From the NCBI RefSeq assembly GCF_001542855.1, contig NZ_LNBY01000020.1, forward strand, positions 145,288 through 209,287: 64,000 bases of DNA, written 5' to 3'. The notes under the pieces were generated by a model that was not told the DNA's origin, ran no database searches, and was given only the letters and a program-made list of their open reading frames with translations. Positions 51,923 through 59,957 of this stretch are shown one piece after another. Both the position numbers and the translations under genes were made by a program. The DNA is from Erythrobacter sp. AP23 (GTDB lineage: Bacteria; Pseudomonadota; Alphaproteobacteria; Sphingomonadales; Sphingomonadaceae). The first letter of the stretch is position 1. Every line of letters starts with the position of its first letter.

Positions 51923-52873
51923 ATGGAAACGCGGGCAAATCACGTTTGGGTGGGGGCGATCACGCTGCTGATTCTCGGCGCGCTCGCGCTGTTCATCGTC
52001 TGGCTCGCGCGGCTCGGCGGCGGGGCGCAGAACGAATACGACATCTTCTTCAAGCAGTCGGTCGCCGGGCTCGCCAATGGCAGCTCGGTCGATTTCGCCG
52101 GCGTTCCGGTGGGGCAGGTGAACGAGATCGTGCTGTGGGACAAGGACCCCGAATTCGTCCGCGTGCGGATCAAGGTGAAAGAAAGCGTGCCCATTCTGGT
52201 CGGCACCACGGCCACGATCCAGGGCAGCTTCACCGGCGTCTCGACCATCACGCTCGACGGGGCGCGCAGCGGCGCCCCGCCGATTTCCTGCGAGACGACC
52301 GCGTGCACCGAAGGCGTGCCGATCATTCCGCCGACCGCCGGGGGCGGATTCGGTGCGGTGCTCGCCAACGCCCCGCTGCTGCTCGAACGGCTGGCAACGC
52401 TGACCGAGCGGCTGACCATGCTGCTGTCGGACAAGAACCAGGAATCGCTCGAGGGCATCCTTGCCAATAGCGAGAAGATGACGGCCGACCTTGCCGCGGC
52501 CACACCGCAGGTCGAACGGGTGCTCGCCGAGCTTCAGGTAACGCTGCGCGAATCGAGCGAGGCGCTCGACGCCTTCGAAAAGGTCACCCAGTCGACCGAT
52601 AAGCTGATCAATGAAGAGGGTGCGGAACTGGCGGTGCAATTGCGCCAGACGCTGACCTCGGCCAGCGGTGCGGCCAAGGCGCTGGAGGACACGCTCAACG
52701 AGGCGCGGCCCGCGACCAGGCAACTGACCGAAAGCACGCTGCCCGCCGCCGAGGCGACGCTGAAGGACCTGCGCGCAACCAGCCAGGCGCTGCGCTCGGT
52801 GACCGAGAAGATCGACGAGCAGGGCGCGGGCGCGCTGCTCTCCAGTCAGCCGCTGCCCGACTACAAGCCGTGA
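51923..52873 (+). CDS. mlaD: MCE-domain lipid transport protein (MlaD-like)
   Basis: A 316-residue protein. One N-terminal membrane helix (about 8-30, VWVGAITLLILGALALFIVWLA) is followed by an MCE domain at about 37-115 (GLANGSSVDFAGVPVGQVNEI) that forms a hexameric ring holding lipid in the periplasm. A long helical C-terminal region (about 150-300) could form a tunnel-like coiled coil. It lies 10 bp after the ATPase gene. It is longer than E. coli MlaD (183 residues) because of the helical part, closer to the alphaproteobacterial form. Confidence 0.92.
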   Translation: METRANHVWVGAITLLILGALALFIVWLARLGGGAQNEYDIFFKQSVAGLANGSSVDFAGVPVGQVNEIVLWDKDPEFVRVRIKVKESVPILVGTTATIQGSFTGVSTITLDGARSGAPPISCETTACTEGVPIIPPTAGGGFGAVLANAPLLLERLATLTERLTMLLSDKNQESLEGILANSEKMTADLAAATPQVERVLAELQVTLRESSEALDAFEKVTQSTDKLINEEGAELAVQLRQTLTSASGAAKALEDTLNEARPATRQLTESTLPAAEATLKDLRATSQALRSVTEKIDEQGAGALLSSQPLPDYKP

Positions 52874-52884
52874 GGGGCATAGCC

Positions 52885-53469
52885 ATGAGAAGCACCATCA
52901 AGATTGCCGCACTGGCCCCGGTCCTGCTGCTGGGCGGCTGCCTGAGCTTCGGCGGCGAAGCCCCCGACAGCCTGCTGACGCTGACGCCGACCACCTCGGC
53001 CCCGGCGGGAACCGGTGGCAGCGGCGCGCAGGAAACCGCGCTGGCGATTGCCGAATTCGAGGTGCCCAAGGCGCTCGACGTCACGCGCGTGCCGGTGCAA
53101 ATGAGCGATACGCAGATTGCCTATTTGCAGGACGCCTTCTGGGTGGAACGCCCCGCGCGCCTGTTCCGGCGGCTGGTGGCGGAAACGATCCGCACGCGGT
53201 CGAACCGCGTGGTCATCGATGGCGATGATCCTGGCGTGGGGGCAAGCGACCGGCTGCATGGCTCGCTGCGCGCCTTCGGTTACGATGCCCGCACGCGCGA
53301 GGCGGTGGTAACTTTCGATGCCGTACGCAATGGCAGCGCTTCGGACGTGACCACTCGCCGGTTCGAGGCGCGCGTGCCGGTGGCCGCGGCGGAGACCGCC
53401 TTTGTCGGTCCGGCGCTCAACGAAGCCGCCAACGATGTCGCCGGGCAAATCGCCGACTGGATAGGCTGA
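52885..53469 (+). CDS. ABC-type transport auxiliary lipoprotein (PqiC-like)
   Basis: A 194-residue lipoprotein with lipobox LLGGC, C20. The body matches ABC_trans_aux: LAIAEFEVPKALDVTRVPVQ, then IAYLQDAFWVERPARLFRRLVAETI, and a closing NEAANDVAGQIADWIG. In related systems this outer-membrane lipoprotein docks the MCE protein. ATG 52885 lies 11 bp after the MlaD stop, completing a four-gene operon that needs no separate mlaC nearby. Confidence 0.9.
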   Translation: MRSTIKIAALAPVLLLGGCLSFGGEAPDSLLTLTPTTSAPAGTGGSGAQETALAIAEFEVPKALDVTRVPVQMSDTQIAYLQDAFWVERPARLFRRLVAETIRTRSNRVVIDGDDPGVGASDRLHGSLRAFGYDARTREAVVTFDAVRNGSASDVTTRRFEARVPVAAAETAFVGPALNEAANDVAGQIADWIG

Positions 53470-53475
53470 TCGCGG

Positions 53476-54171
53476 TCAGCCCCGCGCCAGTCGCGCGAAT
53501 TCCATTGCCTTGAGGAATTCGCCGAGCCGCCTTGCGCGGCGCGCATTGGCTTCCTCGTCCTGCCCCCACTGCTCGACCTGCCAGTCTTCTTCCAGATTGG
53601 CGGCTGCCCACAGCGCTTCGCCATCGGCATCATCCTCGAGCGCGGCGAGCCCCACGCACAGCGATGCCGCGAGCGAGGCGAGCTGTTCCAGTGCGGCGAG
53701 AGCGAAATCATCCAGGTCTTCGAGGCGCGCCCGGAGCCGCTTCATGATTTTGGGCGAATGCGGCCGGGCTACGATGCCGCTCACACGTTCCAGCTTGATG
53801 CCTTCGCGCGTTTCCATCGCTTCGACCAGCGGGTCCCAGACATCGCGTTGGCGGTGCCAGAACGGTTCGTCGGGACCGGCGCGGTAACACAGCGTATCGG
53901 TTTCGACGTAGCGCAGCATCTTGGCGACGATTTCGGCGCGCGTGGCAGGAACGACGTCGAGCGCGTAATCCGCCATATCGCGCAAGGCGAAGCGTGCTGC
54001 GTCGAGTGTCTCTCCCTGTTCGGCCCATTCGGCAGCGAGCGCCTCGGCGAGGTTCTGCGACTCGACGACTTGCGGCTTGCCGCCCTGCGTCTTGAGCGGC
54101 CGGCCATCGAGCGCGACGTGATACCCCAATTCCGTCTTCTCGATGGTCACATCCTTGTAGAAGCGCTTCAC
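53476..54171 (-). CDS. ATP12-family chaperone
   Basis: A 231-residue protein homologous to mitochondrial ATP12, which helps assemble the F1-ATPase alpha subunit. The start MKRFYKDVTIEKTELGYHVALDGRPLKTQ is diagnostic (RFYKxVxVxxxxxGfxVxLDGRPLKTP). A helical C-terminal domain includes EGIKLERVSGIVARPHSP. It is restricted to alphaproteobacteria and mitochondria, which supports the taxonomic reading. The start overlaps the stop of the small membrane gene upstream (ATGA). Confidence 0.92.
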   Translation of the reverse strand: MKRFYKDVTIEKTELGYHVALDGRPLKTQGGKPQVVESQNLAEALAAEWAEQGETLDAARFALRDMADYALDVVPATRAEIVAKMLRYVETDTLCYRAGPDEPFWHRQRDVWDPLVEAMETREGIKLERVSGIVARPHSPKIMKRLRARLEDLDDFALAALEQLASLAASLCVGLAALEDDADGEALWAAANLEEDWQVEQWGQDEEANARRARRLGEFLKAMEFARLARG

Positions 54172-54422
54172 TCGCTGCTGCTCCAGCGCTTGGCCAGGAT
54201 GATCGGCAGGATGAAGACGTCGAATGCGCCGAACGCCAGCAGGAGATAGCCGATGAGCTCGGGCAGGGGCAGAATGCCGCCCAGGATCAGCGCACCCAGC
54301 CCGCCCAGCGCCACGCCCGACAGGCGGACCGCCTGCAGCATGAAGAACCGCGCCTTTGCCGGATCGTGAGGGGCCGGATCGTGAGGGGTCGGATCGTGAG
54401 GGGCGGGATCACGCTGGTCCAC
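54168..54422 (-). CDS. Small membrane protein with HDPAP repeats
   Basis: An 84-residue protein. Residues 4-22 are a repeat of DPAPHDPTPHDPAPHDPA, encoded by a 15-bp tandem repeat. Two membrane helices (about 32-50 and 55-75, LGALILGGILPLPELIGYLL) follow. No named family. It overlaps the HAD gene upstream and the ATP12 gene downstream, so it is embedded in the same transcript. The number of repeat units may vary between strains. Confidence 0.7.
   Translation of the reverse strand: MDQRDPAPHDPTPHDPAPHDPAKARFFMLQAVRLSGVALGGLGALILGGILPLPELIGYLLLAFGAFDVFILPIILAKRWSSSE
54361..54405. repeat. 15-bp tandem repeat, three units
   Basis: Three units of GGATCGTGAGGGGYC/CG in a row, within the 5' end of the small membrane protein gene, with a degenerate fourth. 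It codes for the His-Asp-Pro-Ala/Thr-Pro repeat. Confidence 0.85.
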
Positions 54423-55068
54423 GGATCATGTCTCCCAATTGTCCTGCAGTATCGGCGACCGCGCTGGCTCCGGCGTCGAACAGTTCCTGCGGCTCGTGAT
54501 AGCCCCATGACACGCCAATCGCGCGAACTCCTGCGGATTTCGCCATTTCGATGTCGAAGCTGGTGTCGCCGATCATCACTGCCTCGGCGGGCGCGACGCC
54601 GGCATCGATCAGCGCCGCTTCGAGCATGGCGGGATGCGGCTTCGACGGGTGGCGGTCCGCAGTTTGCAGCGAGACGAAGCGGTGTTTGATCCCGTGCGTG
54701 TCGAGACAGGCATGGAGCCCGCGATCGCTCTTGCCGGTGGCGACCGCCAGCAGCCAGCCTTCCTTGTCGAGCTCGTCGATCAGCGCACCGATCCCCTCGA
54801 ACAGCGGTTCGCGCAAGCCGCCCGACAGGCGCAGGTCGCGAAAACCGATCTTATAAGCCTCGACCACCGCATGGCGCTCGTCGTCGCTGGCATCGGGGGC
54901 TAACTCGCGCATGGCGTAGGGCAGGCTCAGTCCGACCATCCGCCGTACGAGGTGCCGGTCGGGCGCGACCATTCCGACGCTGGCGAAGGCCTGCTCCATG
55001 GTTTCGCAGATCGCCGCCTGCCCGTCGACCAGAGTGCCGTCGCAATCGAATACGACAAGGCGGCTCAC
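54409..55068 (-). CDS. HAD-family hydrolase (phosphoglycolate phosphatase-like)
   Basis: A 219-residue phosphatase. The nucleophile motif is FDCDGTLVDG with D8 and D10. The cap domain follows at about 20-85, motif II is AVATGKSDRG, a lysine lies in DRHPSKPHPAML, and the acidic motif is MIGDTSFDIEMA. The pattern matches Gph/PgmB-like small-molecule phosphatases; the substrate is not known. The start is GTG 55068, which overlaps the stop of the pseudouridine synthase gene (GTGA). The open frame continues upstream but encodes no family sequence there. Confidence 0.88.
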   Translation of the reverse strand: MSRLVVFDCDGTLVDGQAAICETMEQAFASVGMVAPDRHLVRRMVGLSLPYAMRELAPDASDDERHAVVEAYKIGFRDLRLSGGLREPLFEGIGALIDELDKEGWLLAVATGKSDRGLHACLDTHGIKHRFVSLQTADRHPSKPHPAMLEAALIDAGVAPAEAVMIGDTSFDIEMAKSAGVRAIGVSWGYHEPQELFDAGASAVADTAGQLGDMIRGPA

Positions 55069-56189
55069 TTGCGGCGCCCCTTGGGCTTGCTCTTGCCGCC
55101 CGCACCGCCCCGGGCGCGGCGCGGAGAACGCTGCGACTTGCGGAAATTCTTGGCGTGCTGGCGCGCCTGCTGCTTCTTTTCCTCGCGCGTCTTCGGCGGG
55201 GGATCGTCGCGCATGGGAGTCGCGTCGGAGAGGGTCTCTTCGAAGCCGAGTTGCTCCATCGAACCGGCGAAATGTTCGGGCAGGTCGGCCGTCACATCGA
55301 GCTTGCCGCCATCCGGACTGTCGATGATCAGGCGCCGTGCGTGAAGGTGCATCTTGCGGCTGATCGTGCCGGTCAGGAAGGCATCCTTGCCGCCATATTT
55401 CCCATCGCCGACGATCGGATGGCCCATGGCCGCGCAATGGACGCGCAACTGGTGCGTGCGCCCGGTGAGCGGCTGGAGTTCGAGCCAGGCGGCTTTCTTG
55501 CCCGCGCTATCGACGACGCGGTACTTGGTCTTGGCAGGCTGGCCGCCCTCGTGATCGACATGCATCTTCTCGCCGCCCGAACCCGGCTGCTTGGCGAGCG
55601 GGGCCTCGATCACGCCCTCCTTGATGTCGGGCACGCCGATCACCAGCGCCCAGTAGATCTTCTTGGCGCTGCGGCCGGAAAAGCGCTTGGAGAAAAAGGC
55701 GGCGCTGCCCGGCGTGCGGGCGACGAGCAAAACGCCCGACGTATCCTTGTCGAGCCGGTGGACGAGGCGCGGGCGCACGTCCTCCTCGCCCGGAGCAAAG
55801 GCGTCGAGCAATCCGTCGACGTGGTTGAAAGTGTTAGTGCCGCCCTGCGTCGCGAGACCTGGCGGCTTGTTCAGCACTAGCGCCCCCTTGGTCTGCTCGA
55901 TGACCATGGCCTCGGCCTGTTCGATTTCGGCCTTGCTCAGCTCGCGCTTGGGCTTGGCTTTCCTGTGCGGCGCATCGCCGCCCGGCGGAACGCGGATCTG
56001 CTGGCCTTGCTCGAGCCGGTCGTCGGGCTTCACCCGCTTGCCATCGACCCGAACCTGCCCGGTGCGCGTCCATTTGCTCACCGTGCCGAAGCCGACCTGC
56101 GGCAGGTGGCGCTTGAACCAGCGGTCGACGCGAATCCCATCGTCGTCGGACGCCACGGTAAAGCTGCGGACTTCGTCGGAAGTCTTCAT
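55065..56189 (-). CDS. RluA/RluC-family pseudouridine synthase with basic tail
   Basis: A 374-residue enzyme that isomerises uridines in 23S rRNA. An S4 RNA-binding domain (about 18-65, GIRVDRWFKRHLPQVGFGTVSKWTRTGQVRVDG) is followed by the catalytic domain with RLVHRLDKDTSGVLLVAR and LTGRTHQLRVHCAAMGHPI. The C-terminal 50 residues are very basic (KQQARQHAKNFRKSQRSPRR). ATG 56189 overlaps the crcB stop (ATGA). It is closest to RluC (sites 955, 2504, 2580 in E. coli), but the site assignment is an inference. Confidence 0.88.
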   Translation of the reverse strand: MKTSDEVRSFTVASDDDGIRVDRWFKRHLPQVGFGTVSKWTRTGQVRVDGKRVKPDDRLEQGQQIRVPPGGDAPHRKAKPKRELSKAEIEQAEAMVIEQTKGALVLNKPPGLATQGGTNTFNHVDGLLDAFAPGEEDVRPRLVHRLDKDTSGVLLVARTPGSAAFFSKRFSGRSAKKIYWALVIGVPDIKEGVIEAPLAKQPGSGGEKMHVDHEGGQPAKTKYRVVDSAGKKAAWLELQPLTGRTHQLRVHCAAMGHPIVGDGKYGGKDAFLTGTISRKMHLHARRLIIDSPDGGKLDVTADLPEHFAGSMEQLGFEETLSDATPMRDDPPPKTREEKKQQARQHAKNFRKSQRSPRRARGGAGGKSKPKGRRK

Positions 56190-56596
56190 CCCACCATCCT
56201 CATCACGCTGAGCCCGACCATCAACCCGCTGATGCCCAGCGCGATCGACAGGATCGCATAGAGCAGGGCGAAGAGATACTGCCCGCGCTGCAACAGCATC
56301 ACCATTTCGAGGCTGAAGGCGCTGAAGGTGGTGAAACCGCCAAGCAGGCCGACCCCCAGCAGCAGCCGCAATTGCTCGGTGTCGCCGCTGCCGCTGCGCG
56401 CGAACCATCCGGCGAGGAACCCCATCGCGAGGCTGCCGATGGCATTGGCGGCGAGCGTGGCGAAGGGAAAAGCGGTGACCATGGGCGCACCGAGCCAGCC
56501 GGTCATCGCCCGGCCCAGCTGCCAGCGCAGCACCGCGCCGGCACCGCCGCCAATGAAGACGTGCAGTGCGGCAATCAAAGGAAAAGAGGAGGACAT
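56186..56596 (-). CDS. crcB: Fluoride efflux channel CrcB (Fluc)
   Basis: A 136-residue inner-membrane protein with four helices that forms a dimeric fluoride channel. Signature residues: [10 protein letters not shown] near the N-terminus, [18 protein letters not shown] (the central Asn), and [11 protein letters not shown] with the phenylalanine-box motif. The length is typical. It is coupled to the rluC-like gene. I see no fluoride riboswitch in the 215 bp upstream. Confidence 0.93.
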   Translation of the reverse strand: MSSSFPLIAALHVFIGGGAGAVLRWQLGRAMTGWLGAPMVTAFPFATLAANAIGSLAMGFLAGWFARSGSGDTEQLRLLLGVGLLGGFTTFSAFSLEMVMLLQRGQYLFALLYAILSIALGISGLMVGLSVMRMVG

Positions 56597-56774
56597 CGCC
56601 GCTGCCCTTAGCCGTCAAATGTCCGTTCGTCATCATGATGCTGGAGATTGCCGCAAGGGCTTGCCATTGGGCAGGAGAATCCGTATGTGCGCCCCCGTTC
56701 GAGCCGGTCCGGAACGGATTCGGCGCGTTTTTCGTTCTCTTGGCGAAACTGTTTTCAAGGAGGCAAACCCGCGC

Positions 56775-56792
56775 AGCGGGCTCTGGCCCGCT
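56775..56792 (+). promoter_or_regulatory. Hairpin in the rpsU leader
   Basis: AGCGGG-CTCTGG-CCCGCT, a perfect 6-bp stem with a 6-base loop, ends 20 bases before ATG 56812 and next to the GAGG ribosome site. It could modulate translation of S21. The rest of the 215-bp gap up to crcB shows nothing clear. Confidence 0.35.
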
Positions 56793-56811
56793 TAGTGAGG
56801 TGTTTGAATTT

Positions 56812-57018
56812 ATGCAGATCATCGTTCGCGATAACAATGTCGACCAGGCCCTGCGCGCGCTCAAGAAGAAGCTGCAGCGTGAAGGCGTGTATCGCGAAAT
56901 GAAGCTGCGCCGCCACTATGAAAAACCCAGCGAAAAGCGCGCCCGTGAAAAGGCCGCCGCCGTTCGCCGCGCCCGCAAGCTCGAGCGCAAGCGCATGGAG
57001 CGCGACGGCGTCAAGTGA
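56812..57018 (+). CDS. rpsU: 30S ribosomal protein S21
   Basis: A 68-residue basic protein of the small ribosomal subunit platform. It has the family start [25 protein letters not shown], the central [24 protein letters not shown], and a Lys/Arg-rich end. The length is normal for alphaproteobacteria. GAGG lies about ten bases before the ATG. It is monocistronic, with repeats and a hairpin downstream. Confidence 0.96.
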   Translation: MQIIVRDNNVDQALRALKKKLQREGVYREMKLRRHYEKPSEKRAREKAAAVRRARKLERKRMERDGVK

Positions 57019-57066
57019 CGGAGCCCTCGGCGCGGCTCGCCGCGCCCCAGGCTCTGCGTCATCCCC

Positions 57067-57088
57067 GATCCCCGCGCAGGCGGGGATC
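57067..57088. repeat. REP hairpin after rpsU
   Basis: GATCCCCGC-GCAG-GCGGGGATC, a perfect 9-bp inverted repeat. The same core, CCCCGCGCAGGCGGGGAT, recurs at 59876-59896 between gatC and gatA. Confidence 0.8.
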
Positions 57089-57132
57089 CGGTGCAGCAAA
57101 TCACCTTGCCTCGCAAATTGAGCTAAGCCATG

Positions 57133-57158
57133 AGGGCGCGGAGAAATCCGCGCCCTTA
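57133..57158 (+). terminator. Terminator downstream of rpsU
   Basis: GGGCGCGGA-GAAA-TCCGCGCCC followed by TT, between rpsU and the FKBP gene. The stem is strong and the T-tract short. Confidence 0.55.
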
Positions 57159-57193
57159 GCGTATCGGCCCATGCCTTTCGGGAAGACATTCAC

Positions 57194-57751
57194 ATGACCG
57201 AGATTACCCGCGTTCCACTCCAGCCGATCAAGAAAGGCTCGCTCACCAAGCTGTGGCTCGGTGTCGTCGTGGCCGTGTTGCTCGGCGCGGGCCTTGCCTG
57301 GGCAGCCGTGCCCAAGGGCCTCGATGTCGAGACGGTAACCGCGGGCACGGGCGATTCGCCCAAGCTCGGCGACGTGGTCTTCGTCCAATATGTCGGCAAG
57401 CTGACCGACGGGACCGAATTCGACCGTTCGCAGCCGCTGCCGGTCCCGCCGGGCCTGTTCCCCGAAGGCAATCCGCTGCTGCTGGAAGAAGGCGCGATCA
57501 TCGATGGCTTTATCGAAGGCCTCACGCAGATGCAGAAGGGCGGCAGCTACGTCCTGACCATCCCCGCCGAACAGGCCTATGGCGCCGAACCGCCGCCGGG
57601 CTCGCCGATCCCGCCCAATGCCGATCTGGTGTTCGAGGTCGATGTTGTCGACTTCATGAGCCGCGACGACTTCCAGGCGCGCGCCGCCGCGCTCCAGCAG
57701 ATGATGGGCCAGCAGGGCGAAGGCGAGGCAGGGGCACCGCCGGTCGAATAA
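57194..57751 (+). CDS. Membrane-anchored FKBP-type peptidyl-prolyl isomerase
   Basis: A 185-residue protein with one N-terminal membrane segment or uncleaved signal (about 17-37, LWLGVVVAVLLGAGLAWAAV) and an FKBP domain at about 60-155 (VQYVGKLTDGTEFDRSQ, then GFIEGLTQMQKGGSYVLTIPAEQAYG and PNADLVFEVDVVDF). It probably assists folding in the periplasm. Active-site residues for prolyl isomerisation are largely present. It is followed after 19 bp by the DUF4153 gene. Confidence 0.9.
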   Translation: MTEITRVPLQPIKKGSLTKLWLGVVVAVLLGAGLAWAAVPKGLDVETVTAGTGDSPKLGDVVFVQYVGKLTDGTEFDRSQPLPVPPGLFPEGNPLLLEEGAIIDGFIEGLTQMQKGGSYVLTIPAEQAYGAEPPPGSPIPPNADLVFEVDVVDFMSRDDFQARAAALQQMMGQQGEGEAGAPPVE

Positions 57752-57770
57752 ACGCCACGGGGGAGGGCGC

Positions 57771-59492
57771 ATGAGCGAAGTTTCGACGACACACGCGCCC
57801 GACCCCCATAGCGACTGGCCGCTGCGGCCCTGGCTGCTTGCGGTCCTGCTGGGCCTTGCGGGCCTCGGGGTGCATTTCGCCGCCGAGTGGAATTCGGACG
57901 AGTGGGCACCGTGGCGCGCGGCGCTGACCGCCGCGCTGGCGTTCGGCCCACTGGCCTTCGCGTTCACGCTCGATCGCGACCGCTGGCAAGCGCCGCTGGC
58001 CTTCGCCGCGATCGTCGCGCTGGTCATGGCGGGCATCGCCTGGCGGGTGGCCAATGCGGGCGAAAGCTATGCGGACGCACCGTTCTGGTTTGCGGCGGGA
58101 GTGGTTTCGATCGCCCTCGCCCTGCCTTTGTTCCAGGCGGGCTTCCACAAGCGTCGCTGGGCTACGCCTTACGACGAGACGCATTTCCAAGTCTGGACCG
58201 ATTCGATCAGCGTGGCGGGCGCGCTGGCCTTCCTCGGCGTCTCCTGGCTGCTGCTGTTCTTGCTCGCGGCGCTGTTCTCAGCCATCGACATCGACCTGCT
58301 GGAGGTTCTGATCGAGCGGGGCTGGTTCGGCTGGAGCTTCTCGGGCGTTGCCTTCGGCGCAGCGCTGGGGATGCTGCGCAACCAGCTCAAGATTATCGGC
58401 ACGCTGCAATCGGTGGTGATGCTGGTCTTCTCGATCATCGCGGTCCCGCTGGCCATCGCGCTGGCAATCTTCCTGCTGGCCGTGCTGGCGAGCGGCATTT
58501 CGGTGCTGTGGAACGCTACCGAAAGCCCGACGCCGCTGTTGCTCTCGGTCGCGGTCGCCAGCTTCGTGCTGGTCAACGCCGTCGTCCGCAACGACGACGA
58601 GGAGGCGAGCGGCAACCGCGTGCTGCGCTGGGCGGCTCTGGTACTAGCGTTGGCGATCTTCCCGCTGGCGCTCCTCGCCGCAGTGTCGACCGGCACGCGG
58701 ATCGCCCAATACGGCCTCAGTCCCGAACGGATCTGGGGCGTAATCGCGGTGGCGGTGGCAGTCGCCTATGGCCTCGCCTATTTTCTCGCCCCGATCCGCG
58801 GGCGTTTGACCGGCTGGATGGAGCGCGTGCGCCGCGCAAACATGCATTTCGCCGCCGGGATCTGCGTGCTCGCTTTCATCCTCGCACTGCCGCTGTTCGA
58901 TTTCGGCGCAATCTCGGCGCGCAACCAGATCGCGCGGCTGGAAAGCGGCAAGGTCGCAGTCGACGAGTTCGACTTCGCCGCGCTGCGCTGGGATTTCGGC
59001 GATGCGGGGAGGGAGGCGCTGGCGCGTTTGAAGGACAGTGAAAATCCGCGCATTGCTCAACTCGCCGCCGACGCCTCTGCATTGGAGGTACGCCCCTATG
59101 GCGCAACGTCCGTGGCGGACCGTCGAGAAATCTCCGAGAAAGCCGAGCTTTCTCAGTTAGATGACGCAACCGCGCAGGCGGTGCGCGCCTATCTGCGCGA
59201 CGAAATTATCCTGTGCAGGGAAGGGTGCCGAGTTCAACTTCTTCGCGAAACAGGAAGGGGGAAGCTTATCGGACTCATGACCAACTCCGACTATGGTCAG
59301 AACCCCCATCTGTTACTTGTCGAAGCCGGTACAGCAAAGGCGATTTCTCAGCGTGTAGTAAACGGAAGACTGATCCACGAGTATGAGGGGTTAGGTGAGC
59401 CGATGAACAAGGCTGGCGAGGTCGAACTACGCCCTTTCACCGGCTATCAGGTTTTTGTCGATGGCAAGCCAGTAGGCCAGCCCTTCGAATAG
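57771..59492 (+). CDS. DUF4153 family membrane protein
   Basis: A 573-residue inner-membrane protein with about 11 membrane segments in the first 390 residues and a soluble C-terminal region. Recognisable DUF4153 features include YDETHFQVWTDSISVAGALAFLG and LSPERIWGVIAVAVAVAYGLAY. No enzymatic activity is established for the family. The last ~140 residues (from about 59070) are encoded by DNA noticeably less GC-rich than the membrane part and look more variable. It shares a probable transcript with the FKBP gene. Confidence 0.82.
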   Translation: MSEVSTTHAPDPHSDWPLRPWLLAVLLGLAGLGVHFAAEWNSDEWAPWRAALTAALAFGPLAFAFTLDRDRWQAPLAFAAIVALVMAGIAWRVANAGESYADAPFWFAAGVVSIALALPLFQAGFHKRRWATPYDETHFQVWTDSISVAGALAFLGVSWLLLFLLAALFSAIDIDLLEVLIERGWFGWSFSGVAFGAALGMLRNQLKIIGTLQSVVMLVFSIIAVPLAIALAIFLLAVLASGISVLWNATESPTPLLLSVAVASFVLVNAVVRNDDEEASGNRVLRWAALVLALAIFPLALLAAVSTGTRIAQYGLSPERIWGVIAVAVAVAYGLAYFLAPIRGRLTGWMERVRRANMHFAAGICVLAFILALPLFDFGAISARNQIARLESGKVAVDEFDFAALRWDFGDAGREALARLKDSENPRIAQLAADASALEVRPYGATSVADRREISEKAELSQLDDATAQAVRAYLRDEIILCREGCRVQLLRETGRGKLIGLMTNSDYGQNPHLLLVEAGTAKAISQRVVNGRLIHEYEGLGEPMNKAGEVELRPFTGYQVFVDGKPVGQPFE

Positions 59493-59549
59493 CAATTCGG
59501 CCCGCTATCCCGCTTGAAGCGCAGCCCCCTCGCGGCTAGTGCGCTCCCC

Positions 59550-59852
59550 ATGTCAGTCACACGCGAAGAAGTGGCCAAGATCGCCTCGCTCGCCCGCATC
59601 AAGATGGGCGATGCCGAGCTCGACACGATGGTCCCCGAACTCAACAATATCCTCGAATGGGTCGAGCAGCTCGGCGAGGTCGATTGCAGCGGCGTCGAAC
59701 CGATGACCGCGGTCATCCCCAACAGCCTGCGCCTGCGCGACGATGTGGTCGATGCCATCCCCGAAACGGGTGGCGGTCGGCGCGAGGATGTGCTCGCCAA
59801 TGCCCCCGCCGCCGAACACGGCTTCTTCGGCGTGCCCAAGGTGATCGAATGA
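59550..59852 (+). CDS. gatC: Glutamyl/aspartyl-tRNA amidotransferase subunit C
   Basis: A 100-residue subunit that stabilises GatA-GatB, which converts Glu-tRNA(Gln) and Asp-tRNA(Asn) to the amidated forms. Family start [24 protein letters not shown], then [15 protein letters not shown] and the tail LRDDVV...[24 protein letters not shown] end. ATG 59550 is used rather than 59514. It is separated from gatA by a 105-bp repeat doublet. Confidence 0.95.
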   Translation: MSVTREEVAKIASLARIKMGDAELDTMVPELNNILEWVEQLGEVDCSGVEPMTAVIPNSLRLRDDVVDAIPETGGGRREDVLANAPAAEHGFFGVPKVIE

Positions 59853-59875
59853 TTTTCGCGGGAAAGCATTCGATC

Positions 59876-59948
59876 ATCCCCGCGCAGGCGGGGATCTCCA
59901 TCAATCCGGCGGAGCGCGGGCGGCCCGAGGCCCCTGCCTTTGCAGGGG
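59876..59948. repeat. REP doublet between gatC and gatA
   Basis: Two perfect hairpins in tandem: ATCCCCGC-GCAG-GCGGGGAT (59876-59895) and CCCCTGC-CTTT-GCAGGGG (59931-59948). The first matches the element at 57067. They fill the space between two genes that must be co-expressed. Confidence 0.8.
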
Positions 59949-59957
59949 ATCAGTAAT

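Noticed and set aside
54361..54405. Possible CRISPR-like repeats
   Set aside because: Units are contiguous 15-mers with no spacers and lie inside a coding frame.
56597..56811. Fluoride riboswitch upstream of crcB
   Set aside because: No recognisable fluoride riboswitch core in the leader on the minus strand.
55437..56864. Long upstream extensions of the HAD (to 55437) and RluC-like (to 56864) frames
   Set aside because: Both read through neighbouring genes in the wrong frame and do not resemble the families; overlapping start codons at 55068 and 56189 fit better.
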